Counted from the stretch's first letter, positions 12,169-26,418 are shown. The stretch is 64,000 bases of DNA from Corynespora cassiicola (GCA_022059125.1 JAEUWY010000002.1:2604001-2668000), one strand, 5' to 3'. Made by a program: numbers and translations. Notes: generated by a model from the letters alone, not told the origin.

Positions 12169-14914
12169 TATAATAATAAATATATCTAAATATACATTTA
12201 ATATCTTATTAATAAGTGTTTAATATATCGTAGGTGTGTTAGTAAAACTAAATAGTATTATAAAATATTTATAGTACTTATACTGCGTTTAAAATACTAT
12301 TTTTTATTTTTTACTTTTTTTATACGTATTAAATTATATACGTTTTAAAAATTTAAAGCTATAAACATCTATACTTTAAATAGTTTATTTCTAAACTTTT
12401 AAATATTTAGTAGTAGATATTTATTTTTAATTATAATACTGTTAAATTTTTTAAAATTTATATATAATTATAGAAATCTATTTTTTTAGAAATAAAAATA
12501 ATTAAATTTTCTGCTTTTAACGTTAATTTATATATAAATTTTTTTTTAAATTTTTTATTCAAATATATTTATAATAATATAAGTTTTTTTTATTAAACTA
12601 TAAATAAGTTTAAAAATTGAATTTTTTTTAAAAGGCTATTTTACAGTTCTAAAGCTAATACTTAAATAATATTTTTTTTTTTAAAAAAAAAGTAGTTATT
12701 ATTTATTATATTTTTTAAAAATTCTAGAAATTACATAAGTTATTTCTAAATTTTTTTTATTTAGTAGTTTTTTATTAAATTTAATACAATTAACTTTTTT
12801 TCATAAAAGCGTTTTAGTTAATTTTTTACTTCTTATATTATTTAATATAAATCTATTTACTATTAAATACTACTAATATATAGATTTTAATATAATAGCG
12901 TAATTAGATTCTATAAAAAAAAACTTTTTTTTTACTTAGTTAATATATAAATTATACTTTCTAAACTATAGAAGTTTTAAAATAATATTATAAATAGCTG
13001 TATTTATAATATTATAAAAATTTTTTTTTTAGTATTTTTAGATGTTTATAGTAATTATAGTTTTTTAATCTCTAAATAATTTTTTTAGTATTTTTTTAAG
13101 TTACTGTGTAAAAAAAATAAAATTACTTATAAATATATATTTTTACTTTACTATACTTTACAGCTTACTATAAAAAATAGTTATACTATATTTTTATATT
13201 GAATAATATTTTTATTTAGTATTTATTAAGCTTAATAAATAGCTTAACTAAGTTTTCTAAGTTAGTAGTATACAATACTTTAAATTAATTCTAAACGCTA
13301 AATACTGTTTTAAAAAAAACTTATTACTAAATCTATATATACGTTTTTTATTTTAGTAATATTTATAATTATTATATAAATAGATTTACTAAAAATTTTA
13401 TATATTTTTTTTATTAACTAGTATATTTATTATAAGTTTTTTTAGTTTTATTTATTTTAAAAAAATATTATAATTATTATTTATTTTATAAATAAGTATT
13501 ATATACGTGTATCTTACAGTTAAACTATTAATATTTATATTTACGTAATTTTTTTAGAAACTATTTTACTACTACTTTTTTTTAAATAATAAATTTAATA
13601 TTAATTTTTTTTATAAAACGTCTATAAGTAGCTTATATATTTTAAATTTTTTAAATTTAAATAGTATTATAGTTTTTATATATTTTAGTTTTATAAAAAA
13701 TTTAAAACTATATTTAGTTTATTATCTAGATCTAGTAGTACTTTTAGTCTAATTTCTAAATTTAGTTAGTTAATTTATTTTTTTTTATTTTAAAACTGCG
13801 TTATTATTAGCGTTTTTTTAAATTTTAGTTTTTTTTATTTAAGTTGTAGTTTTTTTTTTTAACTATTTACGTATTACAAATAATTTTTTCTAATATATAA
13901 ATTTTTTTATTAAATTCTTTCTGTTTTTTTTATAAATTTTAGCTAATTTTTATTTTTATTTTAAAATTTTATTAATTTATACTTATAATTATAATTACTT
14001 AAATATTTTTTATAATTATATACGTTGTAAAAAACTTTCTTTTTACTTAAACTATATTTTTTAAACTTAACTTTTTTAAAAATACTTTTAAACTTTATTT
14101 AAATATTTTTATTTTAATACTAAATATAGTTAAAAAAAATTATTTATTTTTTTATGTTACAGCAGTTTGCTGTTATAAATAAATTCTTTTTTTTAAAATT
14201 TATTTATAATAATTTTCTATTTATTATCTGCGTTAAGTTTATTATTTAAAATAATTTATAATATATTAAGCTATCAAATAACTATATTTTTTAATTAATA
14301 GTTTTTTATAATATAGTCTGTTTTTTTTATATACGTAATAAGTTATATTTTTATTTTTAAATTTAATATTTTTTTATTACTTTTTTATTTTAATTTCTAA
14401 ATATTATTAAAAATTATTAGTTTATTACTGTAAGTATTGTAAGTAAAATATATTATTTTATATTTAACTTATTTATTAGTATTAGTATTATAGTACTTTT
14501 TACTATAGCTTAGTTTAGTACATTATTTATATTATAAATTCTAGTTTTGGTGTAATTTTATACGCAATTTATATAGTTTTTAATTAATATTAATAAATTT
14601 ATTTATAAGTTATTTAAGCGTATTAAGCTAACCTTTAAAATATATAAGTTTTTTTTTTAATATTAAATTTAAGTTTTTAACAGTATATTATTATAAATAT
14701 TTTATTATTTTATTTAGTAAAAATTAATAGTTACTAGAATTTATTAGCGTAGTCAACAGCTAAAACTTATTACTTAAAATATTAAATAGTTTATTTAGTA
14801 ATTATATTTTTATTAAAAATTTTAAAAACTTATTTAATTTTTTTTTTAAATTTATTAAAAAATTTTATTTATTTATTAATATTATTATTAGCTTTGCTAT
14901 TTTTATATTCAATT

Positions 14915-15500
14915 TAAAAAGCTGTAGAAGTCTTTTTCTCTCAGCTTTACTAAACTAAAACTAAAAAATAAATACAGATAATAAGTATAAATAGTAATAA
15001 CGCTAGTTAGGTGTTTAATAAAACAGTAACTAAAAATAATAAAAAATATTTAGATTATTAATAGAGTTATTTTTATTTTATAAGTATATAAATTACGAGA
15101 GTTGCAGTAGAAAATAAAATATTATTTTAAAACTTTAAAGTTTTAAAGCTCTAAAACAGTAATATAAAAACTTATTTGAAGTTATTATAATATTAAAGTA
15201 AATAATTATAATTTATAAGCTAGTAAAGCTTTTTTTTTTAATAAGTTGTTAAGCTGTAGATTTTAAATTTAATATCTATAAATATAAAAATACTGTTTAC
15301 TATACTAAAATTATATAAAATAAATTTTTAACTAAAATTTTTAAATTATAGCTTTTTTAAATCGCGAAGTATTTTATTTTAATTAAAACTTATTATAAGT
15401 AAGCTATTTTATAGAACTAGAACAGCTTACAGCTAATATAGTATAAATAGCTGTAATAGCTATAATAGCTGTAATAATTTGTAAAGTTCTAATTTCTACA
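14915..15500. repeat. Repeat family E, copy 2 (inverted)
   Basis: Starts AAGCTGTAGAAGT and is the reverse complement of 8420-7780 with scattered transitions. It is the left end of a block of about 3.3 kb inserted in the gag region of family A'. From 15501 to 15936 there is only A+T-rich sequence without a recognisable feature, apart from a short CAG run near 15745. Confidence 0.7.
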
Positions 15501-15936
15501 GCTATACTTAGCGTAGTTAGTATTATTTTAATAACTTTAGCTTATAATAAAAATAACTTTTTTTTAAAACTTTAGTTAAAGTTTTAGCTAAGCTTTAGCT
15601 AAAAATTTTAGTACTAATAATAAATTAAAATTTTAATTTTAATTTTATTATATAGTATTTTTATTTAAATATTTTATTTAGTAGATAGTTTTTTTTTATA
15701 AGCTTTTAAAAATACTAAAAAAAAAGTAGTAGTTTAAGTAGCAGCAGCAGCAGTAATTTATATATTATATATACTTTATATTTAAATAACTACTAATATA
15801 TAATAGTAATTGTAAAATAATAGTAGTTATAAAAAACAGCGTTAATAGTTTTTTTATTTAGTTAATTATATATATTTTTTAGATCTTTACTATAAAAGCA
15901 CATATTAATCTAATTTTTTTTTAAGCTTTTGCTATA

Positions 15937-18211
15937 ACTGTAAGCTATACTATTTATAACTATACTATATATAACTCTGCTATAATATTTATATAACTGT
16001 ATAAAATAATTAAAACAGTAGAAAATAATAGTATTAGAAAGTAAATACGCGGGCAGCAGTAATTATATAAACTATATAATATAAGTATAAAAAATTAAAA
16101 GCTAAAAATATGTTTAAAAGTTATATAATGTAAAGAATAAGCGAGTAGCCCGAATAAGTAAGTAGCTATATCTCTGTAACTGCTCTAACGCGTGTTACTT
16201 ATACTAATAATACTACTACTAAATATATCTTAATTATTAAATAATAAGAGATCTGTAATTTTTACTTTTTTAGCTATTAAAAATAACTTAGTTTAAATCG
16301 TGTAATACGCTTTAGAAATATATAGTATTTTCTATATAATACTCTGTTATTAAAGTGCTAAATAATTTATATAATATAATTACTAGTCTAACTTAAAGCA
16401 GCTAACTAAAGTTAAAAAAAAAGTTATTATTATTTATATTTTTAAACTAAATTTACGAGAATTCGCGTTTATACTAACTACTATATATAATATAGCTAAT
16501 TAGTTACTTACTGCGCGAGAGGCGAGCTATATTAATATTAAATAGTTTAATAACTTTATTAAATGTTAGCTAAATTTTTAAATTTAATTAATTTATTAGT
16601 AAAATTACTAGTACGTTTTATACAAAAAATTTAAAATTATCTGCTTTTAATTTAAGCTGCTATATTATATATAAAAAAAGTATAATATTATTAATAAAAA
16701 CACGTACAACTTTAACGAAATAAGTTTTATAATAAATATAATATCAGTTTAGTTAGTAGTTACAGTATTAAAAAAATAAAATTAATTTAAAAATACTTAG
16801 CTAAATAATTATAAATAAGTTATAGTAATTTAGAAAATTAACGTGTGCAGCTAAATAATTATTTTTTTTATTATTTTCGCGGGTAAATACTATTTTTCTC
16901 TATAGTATAAAAGTATTAATATTTTATTTAGTTAGTATATATCGCTTAGCGAAACAGGCTAGATAATAAATTAGCTAAAAATATATTAGCTAAAATATTT
17001 TAATATTTATATATAAAGCTGTACAGTAAAAATATACTAATTATTTATTATTAACAGCTATAAAAACTATAATTTTTTAATTTTTTAAAACCTCTGTAAA
17101 ATAAGTAATATTATTACTTTTTATATTTTTTTATATTTATTACACTTTTTTTTAGTTTTTTAATATAAAGTATCTTTTGTTTTTAAAATAGGCGTATAGT
17201 AATAAAATTTTTAGCTTAACACGTAATTATATTAACTATATTAATAAAATTATTTTTTTACTAACTTTTAAAAAAGCTTTTAAATAATTTTTTATAAAAA
17301 ATAATATACGCGTAAACTTTTAAAAAATAAAAATAATTTTATATAATTTAAAAAAAATACTATTAAAGCTTAACGTAAAGCTACGTATGCTTATACTAGC
17401 TTTTTTTAAAACTATTTAGTAAAAAACTAAAATACTAAATAACACGTATAAGATAAAAGCTTAATTAATATTAATTTATAATAAAATTAGAAAGTATAAA
17501 AGTTTATTATCTGCTTTTATTATTAAAGCTTTTAGTTAGCTTAAAAAAAGTTAAAATAATAGCTTATTTACCTGTGTTGCTCTAAAGCTAAATTAAAAAT
17601 TCTAAAAAAGCTAATAAAGCTGCTATACAGTATAAGCAGCGAAATAAAAAATAAATTTAATAATAAAAAACTTTAATAAAAGCTAAAAAAGCTAAAATTA
17701 TAGCTTAAAAAACGTTAAAAAGTAATTAAATAAAAAAAATATAAAAAAATAGCTTATTTTAGTAGCAACTAGCAGTTAAAAACGCGCTATACGTAATATA
17801 AAAAATAAAAATATAATTTTTATATATATAAAATAACAGTATAACTACTATAGTTACTTTTTATATTAAGTTATTATAGTATTTTTTTAAAGTAGTTAAG
17901 TAGATAATTGCGCGCGCGCTGGGGCAGTTAAAAATATAGCTACTTACTTATTTAAGCTACTCGTTTATTTTTTATATTAGTTATAATTATAGTTATTATA
18001 AATTAAAGGCAGAAAAAATTATTAAAAAATTATTATTATTTAAAGTAAAAGCGTAGATTATGTGTTAACATTATATTACGTAATAAAATAATATTATAAA
18101 ATATATAAAATTACGCGATAGGTAGTACGTGCTAACTAAAATAAAATAAGAATAAAATAATATACTCGCTGCTTATTAATAATAAAATAGAAACAGTAAA
18201 AAAAAATTTAT
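15937..18211. repeat. Repeat family D, copy 2, split by Fot1 copy 1
   Basis: Bases 15937-16132 and 17975-18211 together match family D copy 1 (8512-8868 plus 27764-27841), including the tract CTAACTAAAATAAAATA and the terminal A run near 18205. The middle is the Fot1 element. To the right, family A' gag sequence resumes. Confidence 0.75.
16133..17972 (+). mobile_element. Fot1/pogo DNA transposon, copy 1 (1840 bp)
   Basis: Terminal inverted repeats begin AAGAATAAGCGAGTAGC on the left and, reverse-complemented, AAAAATAAACGAGTAGC on the right, flanked by TA (16131-16132, 17973-17974). The plus strand carries a ruined pogo-type DDE transposase. Readable pieces are YNFNE (first catalytic block, originally NFDE, at 16705-16719), VTV, a SLSE block near 16950, and a Lys/Ala-rich C-terminal tail at about 17580-17780. 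Its length agrees within 1 bp with copy 2 after removing that copy's insertion. Confidence 0.88.
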
Positions 18212-18482
18212 TTTTTATATATAAAGCTGCAAATATAACGCGTTTTTTTTTAATATTTTTATTTTAAAAGTTAAAAAATAAGTTAAGCTGTAAAAGCCAG
18301 TTTTTAAACTTATTTTAATTTTTATAATAAAAATTAAATATTACTATTTTAATAGAATTATTATCTGCTGTGTTAAGTTATATAATTATATTAATAATAG
18401 CTTTAGTATTAATAATACTACTAGTTAATATTAAAAATACGCGTAATTCTAAAGTAATATTTATTTTAAAAAGTATTTATAA

Positions 18483-18617
18483 TATTAAAACTGTGTTATA
18501 AGCTATAAATAAAGCTAAAAAAAATAAGTAGCTGCTTAAGTTAATATTTAAAAATAAATACTAGTAAAGTTATATAAATAAAATAATATATAATATACTA
18601 TATAAATTTTTATATTA
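18483..18617 (-). repeat. Family A' LTR, right copy, first part
   Basis: Starts TATTAAAACTGTG, matching 8874 onward with TG changed to TA, and runs to the TA at 18616-18617 where mariner copy 2 is inserted. The LTR resumes at 27523 and ends at 27758. Confidence 0.88.
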
Positions 18618-18849
18618 CAGTGGGGTGACACGAAAAAAACTCCCTCTAAAAAATAGCAATTTTTAAACATTGATAACTTTTTAACTAGACTAGCTATTAA
18701 AATAAAAAAAAATTAATTTAATAGAGATTTATTGAGATTTTAATATAAAAATTAAAAGTTTAGAATTTGTATTAAGGTTTTAAGGTTAGAAATAAGCTTA
18801 AAGTAAGAGTAAAAAAAAATATAAAATTAAGTGCTTAATTATTTTTTAT
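18618..18849 (+). repeat. Left terminal inverted repeat of mariner copy 2
   Basis: About 232 bp, matching the reverse complement of 27289-27520 with only a few differences. It runs from CAGTGGGGTGACACG to AAGTGCTTAATTATTTTTTA. Confidence 0.85.
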
Positions 18850-20097
18850 CTAGCGTATAATTTTTATTTTTTATTTAATTATTATAAATTTTTATACTAT
18901 ATAATTATCTACAAAAAATTTTAATATAGCTTTTTTACTTAAAAAAAAATAATAATAATAATAGAAAAAAAAATTTTAAAAAATTAAACTATATAAATAA
19001 ATTAATAATTAATTAAATTATTAATATTTTGTATAATATCCGTTGGCTTTAATAACTGCTTCCCAACGCCTAGGTAAAGATAATATACAATTATCTATTA
19101 TTTTTTGTGGAATTAAATTCCATTCTTTATTTATAGCGTTTATAAATAAAGTATTTTCTTTTTTATTATTTTTTTGACCTAATAAATTAGGATTTAATTT
19201 TTTTAAATTATTTTTTAGTATAGCCCAGACGTTTTCTATAGGTGCTAAATCTGGGCTATAAGCTGGATGTTCAAATAATTTAATTTTATTTTTTTTAAAC
19301 CAGTTTAAAACTGGTTTAGCTGTATGAATTTTTGAATTATCTTGTTGAAATTTCCAGTCTATAAAGTAATTAGTATTTATATTTATTTTATAATTTAATA
19401 TTTAATTAAATTTATTTAATTAAATAATAAATTAAATAAAAAAAATTAAAAAAAGGTATATAAACTAACCGGGTTTTATTTGTTTTTTAATAATAGGTTT
19501 TAATACTTTTTATATATAATCCGTATTATTAAAGTTATTTTTAGAATTAGGTGTTTTAATAAACACTAATTCTGATCTTCCTCCTATCCAAATAGCTCCC
19601 CATACTGATATAACAATATCTCGAGCTATAATTTAATTAGTATTAATTTTTTTTAAAAAGTAATTAAATTAAAAAATTATAATTAATTTTTAATTAATTT
19701 TAATTTTTTTAATTTTTTTTTTTACTTACAATTTGATTTTATAGAAGCTAATTCAGCCCCTATACCCTTATTTCTCTTTTTTCTAATATATTCCTGTCTA
19801 GAACCTAGACCTCTTTCTATTACTGACTCATCAGAAAATATAACTTTTTTTAAATTTATATTTTTTATATTTTTTAATTGTTTTTTTGCATATTTTAATC
19901 TTATTTCAGCTTTTTTTTTATTTAAATAAGGCTTTTTAGTACTAATTTTTGTACTATAATTTTCTTCTTTTAAATATCTTTGTAAGCTTCTTTTAGATAC
20001 TTTTATATTATTTTTAAATAATATTCTTTTATTTGTTTTTTTAGGGCTTTTAATTAAATCCCTATTAATAATTCTTTTATCTCTTTTAGAAAGCTTA

Positions 20098-20540
20098 TGT
20101 TAAGGCTGTGCTACAGGCTATGAGCGAGGCTAGGAAGCAAGTAGCTGCTTGGGTTGATTCTCGGGGATAAGTACTAGTAGGGTCACGTGAGTGAAACGAT
20201 GTGCGATATACTGTACGGGTCTCCGTGTTAGCAATAGAGCACAATAGGTTAATAGTTAATTCTAAACGATAGATTTGCTAATAAGGTAAACATAATTATA
20301 GAGTATAATTATGCGAACTATATACTTAATAGTAACCGCGCTCACCCGTACCTATTATAAGCGCTTACTATTAGTGCTCGTGAGCGCTTACTTTGCTAAA
20401 GCGTAAGCTCTAAATTACATATCTCTTTTAGTCACGTAATATAGCACAGCAGTTCCTCCTCAAACGTGTAATTACATATATAATTAGAGCCGCGCTCTTA
20501 ATGTTGCCTGCCCGGATCCTCCTAAAACTGTATTATAACA
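20098..20540 (-). repeat. Family A LTR, left copy (3' LTR)
   Basis: 443 bp, TGTTAAGGCTG...TATTATAACA, preceded by GCTTA. It is the 3' LTR because the element reads on the minus strand. Confidence 0.95.
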
Positions 20541-22159
20541 CTATCTCTCTCTTCCTAGAATTCGCCCTCGAATCACATAACTAATTAGTAGTTTCGCTTA
20601 TAAACGCCGTTGCCCCGCGTCTTATAAGTATAACCGGTGTATTATATCTTCTAACTCTTAAGTACGTTATATTTGTTTTGCGTCTGAAATCCGTCGCGTA
20701 AACGTTATTTCTTCTTTCTTTTATAATAAGTATTTTGCTTTTAGTTAAGATTGCTTCGTTATACCTAATTCTCGCCTAAAGTATGCTGAATACACTAAAC
20801 TTAGTTGCTTCTGCGTAAGCTTGTTGTAGAAGTCGCTTAACCGTACTCGCGACAAGTATTAAAAAAAAGTAGATAAAAATAAAAAGTTGTTAGCGCAGAT
20901 AATATCTCAGTTAATACAGAATAAGAAGATATTAAAACAGGCTGAAGAGCGTGCGAAAAAGAAAGCGCTCTATCTAATATTAGAGATAGAAAAAGATAGC
21001 GAGTTGGACGCCGCTTAATTTATAAATTATTCTGCTGCTAATACTCTGGTTAGGTTTTCGCCTGCAATATAGTCTATAATAGACTTTATTAATTCTGCTA
21101 TTGCTCTTTTTAATAATAGTCTAACAGTATTAAGCAATTTCTGAGGTTAGTTTCTAGTTTCTATGTATTTTCGGACTCCGGGTAACCTTTCTATTTAACT
21201 AGGTATTCTCGTCCTCTAGGTAATTATTAATATACTTTTACCTTCTCGACTTTAAATTCAACTTCTTTCTCTGTTTCGTAGTAGAAGTGTTTTTAGACTG
21301 GTATTTCGGCGTCAGCGGGTTCTAATAGTAATACGTAGAACACTAGATATATTCTAGCATTAACAAAAAGTTAAAGTTTATAGTTAACTGGTCCCTTTCG
21401 TTCTAGAATCAAAAATGGTCTGACTTTAACGTGATCTAATTTTTTACTTAGTTGTGTTGTTCGAAAATTTTTCGTAAAAAGATATACTTTATCCCCCCTT
21501 TTTAGCTAAGGTGCCATTTTTCGTTTCTAGTTAATATAAGAAATAGTCTTACGTTATGTTATTTTAATATTCTTCCGTAATTATTCGTGAAGTTCTTGTA
21601 ATTCTTCTAATTTACCTATTACTTAGCTTGCAACTGGCTTAATTCATTCTTCCTTAATTTTTAGTAATAGAAGATTTAGGTGTGTCCCGTGTAATGTATA
21701 ATAAAGAGATTACTTTATCGTTACTAATTCTCTGTTATTAAATGCGAGTTGTGCTATAGATAGTAGTAATACCTAATTATTCTGTTTTTAGTTGCTATAC
21801 ATCCGTAGATATATCTTTATAGTTTAGTTTGTTTTTTCTGTTTAACCGTCTGTCTGTAGGTAATATACCGTTAATAATTTTCTCTTAATTCTAATAGCTG
21901 ATATTAGTGTCGTCCAGTAGTTTAATGTAAAGAGTTTGTCTCTGTCGCTGATAATTAATTAAAGTAATTTATAATACCTAACTACGCGATCTAGAATAAC
22001 CTGTGCTAGTTCTAGCGTAGTATAGTTATCTTTAAATAGAATTATCTCTGCGTATTTCGTAAATCTGTCTACAACCACTAAAATAGCATTATAGAGTACT
22101 CTAGAAACCGGGTTGTAAGACGTTAGTAGTCCGGTAACAAAGTCTATAGCAATATCTGT

Positions 22160-22345
22160 TCAGAGTTTATTTAGTATCTCTACAGCTTGTAGTTCTCTAT
22201 ATTGAGCGTGTGTACTGTGCTTGTTTTTCTGACATGTTGTACATTTCTTAATAAACTTCGTTACTTTGCCTTTCAATCCAGGGATGTCGTACGTTCGTTG
22301 TATCAGTTTGATCGTCTGTTTAACACCTAGGTGTCCGTGCAACAA
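22160..22345 (-). pseudogene. Integrase zinc-binding domain remnant, gypsy A
   Basis: A 61-codon open stretch beginning HGHLGVKQTI with a following CTTCQKNK: the HHCC zinc finger (H2C2 type) that starts retroviral-type integrases. Both Cys and the first His region are present. It is closed at each end by stops in what was a longer pol frame; downstream on the minus strand the integrase core should lie at about 22100-21300. Translation cannot yield a complete integrase. Confidence 0.88.
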
Positions 22346-23290
22346 ATCTTCGTGATACTGCTAGATAATAGTTTGATAAAGCTCCTCTGATATTTGTTAA
22401 TATACTGTTATAATAAGATTGATACTGCGTGCTAGCTCTAAAGTGCCGTCTGGCGCTTGCTTAAGAATAGCAGCTTCGTTTATTAACTTAGTTTCTGCGA
22501 TATCCGTTCTTCAACTTAAAACGTCTGCTCGTCTATTTTCTTTATCTAGTATATAGATAATTTTAAACTTGTACTACCCTAGTTCTTCACTCTATTTAGT
22601 ATGTTGTTAGTCTAATAGTTTAGTTGTTGTAAATGTTATTAGATTCTTGTAATCTAAATATACCGTAAGTTCTGAATAACTTTCTGTATAGATTTTCTAA
22701 TGCTTAAGAGAGTCTATAATAGTAAGTAGTTCTTTATTATAAATATTGTAGTTTTCTTCAGCTCCGCTGAATTTTCTTAAATAGTAAATAATCGGGTGCT
22801 ATTTACTTTTCTTTTCTTAACTAATACATACTTCTATTACTAGGTCTGATGCGTCTGTTTCCATGCGTAAAAGTTTTCTACTAGTAAAAGATATAAGAAC
22901 TAGTGGTAATATGCTTGCTTTTTTAAGTGTCTCAAAGGCTTATTATTAGTCTGTATCCCACTTAAATAGTACATTTTTTCTTGTTAACTTTATAAGTAGT
23001 AGTGCCTTTTCGGAGTAGTAATTAATAAACTGCCTATTAAAGTTACAGAATTCTAAGAAAAATTGTATATTCTTAACGTTCTTTAGCGTTAGCTAGTTCT
23101 TAACTACTTCGATTTTCTTTAAACTGATTTTAACTCCGTGTCTTCCTACAATATATTCTAAAAATTCGACTTCTTCTTTGTGGAATTCACATTTCTCTGG
23201 TTTAAGTCGTAGTCCTGCTTTTTCTAAATATTCCAGTACTGTTCGTACGTGCTGGACGTGTTCCTTAAGGTCTTTAGAAAAGACTAAGAT

Positions 23291-23302
23291 ATCGTCTAGG
23301 TA
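23291..23302 (-). other. RT catalytic box YLDD, gypsy A (intact)
   Basis: The minus strand reads AYLDDILVF, the conserved reverse transcriptase motif with both metal-binding Asp residues. The surrounding frame has stops. It is the only one of the five RT boxes seen in this window that keeps YLDD. Confidence 0.88.
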
Positions 23303-26199
23303 TGCGATAACGAATATGTCTAGGTGTGCTTTTAATATATTATTGATAAGTGTCTGATATGTCGCAGATGCGTTGGTAAGACCGAATAATATTACAAGAT
23401 ATTCGTAGTGCCTATACCGCGTCCGGAATACTGTCTTTTATTCTTCACCTTTTTTTATGCGTATTAGGTTGTACGCGCCTCAGAGATCTAAAGCTGTAAA
23501 TATTTATACTCCAGATAGCCTATCTCTAAGTTCTTGAATGTTCGGTAGTAAATATCTGTTCTTAATCGTAATGTTGTTAAGTTTCTTAAAATCCACATAT
23601 AACTGTAGAGATCCATCTTTCTTAGAAACAAAAATAATCAGGTATCCCGTCTCCGACGTTAATTCACGTATAAATCTTTTTTTAAAGTTTTTGTTAAAGT
23701 ATACTCGTAACGCTACGAGTTCTTTTTCTATTAAACTGTAGATAGGCTCAAAAATCAGATGCTTTCCTTCCTAAAAGGCTATTTTGCAGTTCTAGAGCTA
23801 ATACTTAGATAACGCTCTGTCGTCTACCTTTTCTTAAAAAAATAGTTTCTATTTACTGTACTTTTTAGGGATTACAGAAGTTGCGCGAGTTATCTCTAAA
23901 ACTTTTACTTTTTTATTCGGTAGCTTCTTATCAGATCTGGTAGAGTCGACTTTTCTTTTTAAAAGCGTCTTAGTCGATTTTTTGCTGCCTATATTATTTA
24001 GCGTAATCTTATCTACTATCAAACGCTGCTGATGCGTAGGTTCTGATATAATAGCGCAATCACATTCTATAAACGAAAGCTTCTTTTTCGTCCAGTCGAT
24101 ATATAGGTTGTGCTTTTTAAACTATAGAAGTTCTAAAATAACGTTGTAGATAGCCGTGCTTATAATATTAAAGAAAATCTCTTCCTGGTGTCTCTAGATG
24201 TCCATAATAGTTGTAGCTTCTTAATCTATTAATGCTTTTCCTGGCATCTTCCTTCCAGTTGCTGTATAGAAGAAATAGAGTCGCTTATAAGTATGCGTTT
24301 TTACTTTACTACGCTTTACAGCCTGCTGTAAAAAGTAGTTACGCTAAGCCTCTGTATCTAATAATATCTTTATTTAGTGTCCGTTAAGCTTAACAGGTAG
24401 CTTAACTAAGTTCTCTAAGTTAGTAGCGCATAATGCTTTAGGTCTATTCCAGGCGCTAGGTGCTGTTCTAAAAAAAACTCGTTGCTAAATCTATATAAGC
24501 GCTTCTTATTCTAGTAACGTTCGCAATTTTTATATAGGCAGATTTACTAAAAATCTTACGTATATTTTCTGTTAACTAGCATATTTATTGCGAGTTCTTT
24601 GTTTTTATTTATCCCGGGAAAGTATTATACTTATTATTTGTCCTATAGGTAAGTATCGCATATATATATCTCGTAGTTAAACTACTGTTGCGTATATTTG
24701 CGTAGTTTTTTCAGAAACCATCCTGCTGCTGCCTTATCCGAATAGTAGATCTAGTATTAGTTTTCTCTGCAGGATGTCTATAAGTAGCTTACGTGCTTTA
24801 AATTTTTTAGATCTAGATAGTATTGCAGTTCTTATATGTTTCAGCTTCGTAAAAGGCTTAAAACCGTGTTTAGTTTGCTGTTAGAGTCTAGTAAAACTCC
24901 TAGTCTAATTCCTAAATCTTCTTAGTTAACTTGTTCTTATGTTTTAGAACTACGTTGTTGTCAGCGTTTTTTAGAGTCTTAATTTTTCTTATCTAAGTCG
25001 TAGTGCTTTTTCGACCGTTTACGCGTTACAGGTAATTCTTTCTACTATACGGGCGTTTTTATTAAATCTCTTCTGTTTTCTTTACGAGCTTCTACTAGTT
25101 CTTGTTTTTATATAAAGTTTTTATTAACTTTAAATCTAGTAAGTTCGGGTAGCGTATTATTATTGCTGTTTTGTTCAAACTCGTAACTAGCATTACTTAA
25201 ATAGTTTTCGTAATTATGTGCTTCGCGAAAGGCTTCTTTTTTCTCAGAGCTAAATTTTTTAAACTTAACTTCCTTAAGAATACGCCTAGACTCTGTTTAA
25301 GTGCCTTCGTTTTAATATTAAACACAATTAAAGAATTTCTCTGTTTCTCTGTGTCGCAGTAGTTTACTGTCGTAGATAAGTTCTGTTTTATAAAATCTGT
25401 CTATAATAACTTTCTATTTATTATCTACGTCAGATTTATTACTTAAAGTGGTTTGCAATACATTCAGCTGTTAAACAACCTTATTCTTTAATTAACAGTT
25501 TTTTGCAATATAGCCTGTCTTTCCACACGCGTAGTAAGTTATAGCCTTACTTTTAGACTTATTATTTCTCTTTTTGTTACCTTCTTATCCCGATTTCTAG
25601 ATATTACCGAGGACTATTAGTTTGTTGCTATAGGTGTTACGAGTAAAATACGTTACCTTACGTTCAACTTATTTACCGGTGTTAGCGTTGTAGTACCTTT
25701 TACTATAGCTTGGTTTAGTACGTTGTTTGTATCTTAGATTCCGGTTCTGGCGTAATTCTATACGCAGTTCGTACAGTTTTTAATCAATATTAATAGACTC
25801 GTTTATAAGCGATTTAAGCGAGTCAAGCTGAGCTCTAAAGCACATAAGTTCTTCTTTAACATTAGGTTTAAGTCCTTAACAGTACATCATTATAAGTGCT
25901 TTATTATTCTATTCGGTAAGAATTAACAGTTACTAAAATTTATTAGCGTAGTCAGCAGCTGACGCCTGTTGCTTAAAATATTAGATAGCTTTTCCGGTAA
26001 TTATATCTTTATTAGAAACTCCGAAAACTTATTTAATCTTTTCCTTAAATTTATTAAAGTCTTTTATCTATTTATTAACGTCGTCGTTGGCTTCGCCGTT
26101 CTTATACTTAATAAAAGCTAGTTTAATCTATTGAAGTGCTTTGCTTTTTATGTACGTGGCTGCGAACATAACGCGTTTCTTTTCCTTAACATTTCTACT

Positions 26200-26400
26200 T
26201 TAGAAGTTGAAGAACAAGTTAAGCTGTAAGAGCCAGTCTTCGAGCTTGCTTTGTTCTTTATAATAGAGATTAGGTGTTACTACTTTAATAGAATTGTTGT
26301 CTGCTGTGTTAGATTGTACGATTGCACCAGTAGTAGCCTTAGCACTAACAGTGCTACTGGTTAGGGTTGAGAGTGCGCGTAATCCTGAAGTAATACTCAT
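26200..26400 (-). pseudogene. Gag N-terminus, gypsy A
   Basis: The frame starts MSITSGLRAL and includes KLEDWLLQLNLFF, the type of N-terminal motif found in fungal Ty3/gypsy gag proteins. It ends at a stop after 66 codons, beyond which the frame continues with further stops. The start codon lies only 18 nt from the inner edge of the 5' LTR (26419), which leaves no normal leader. Confidence 0.82.
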
Positions 26401-26418
26401 CTTAACGGGTGTTTACAA

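Noticed and set aside
15735..15760. CAG-type microsatellite as a functional repeat
   Set aside because: Only four CAG units in non-coding, RIP-affected sequence.
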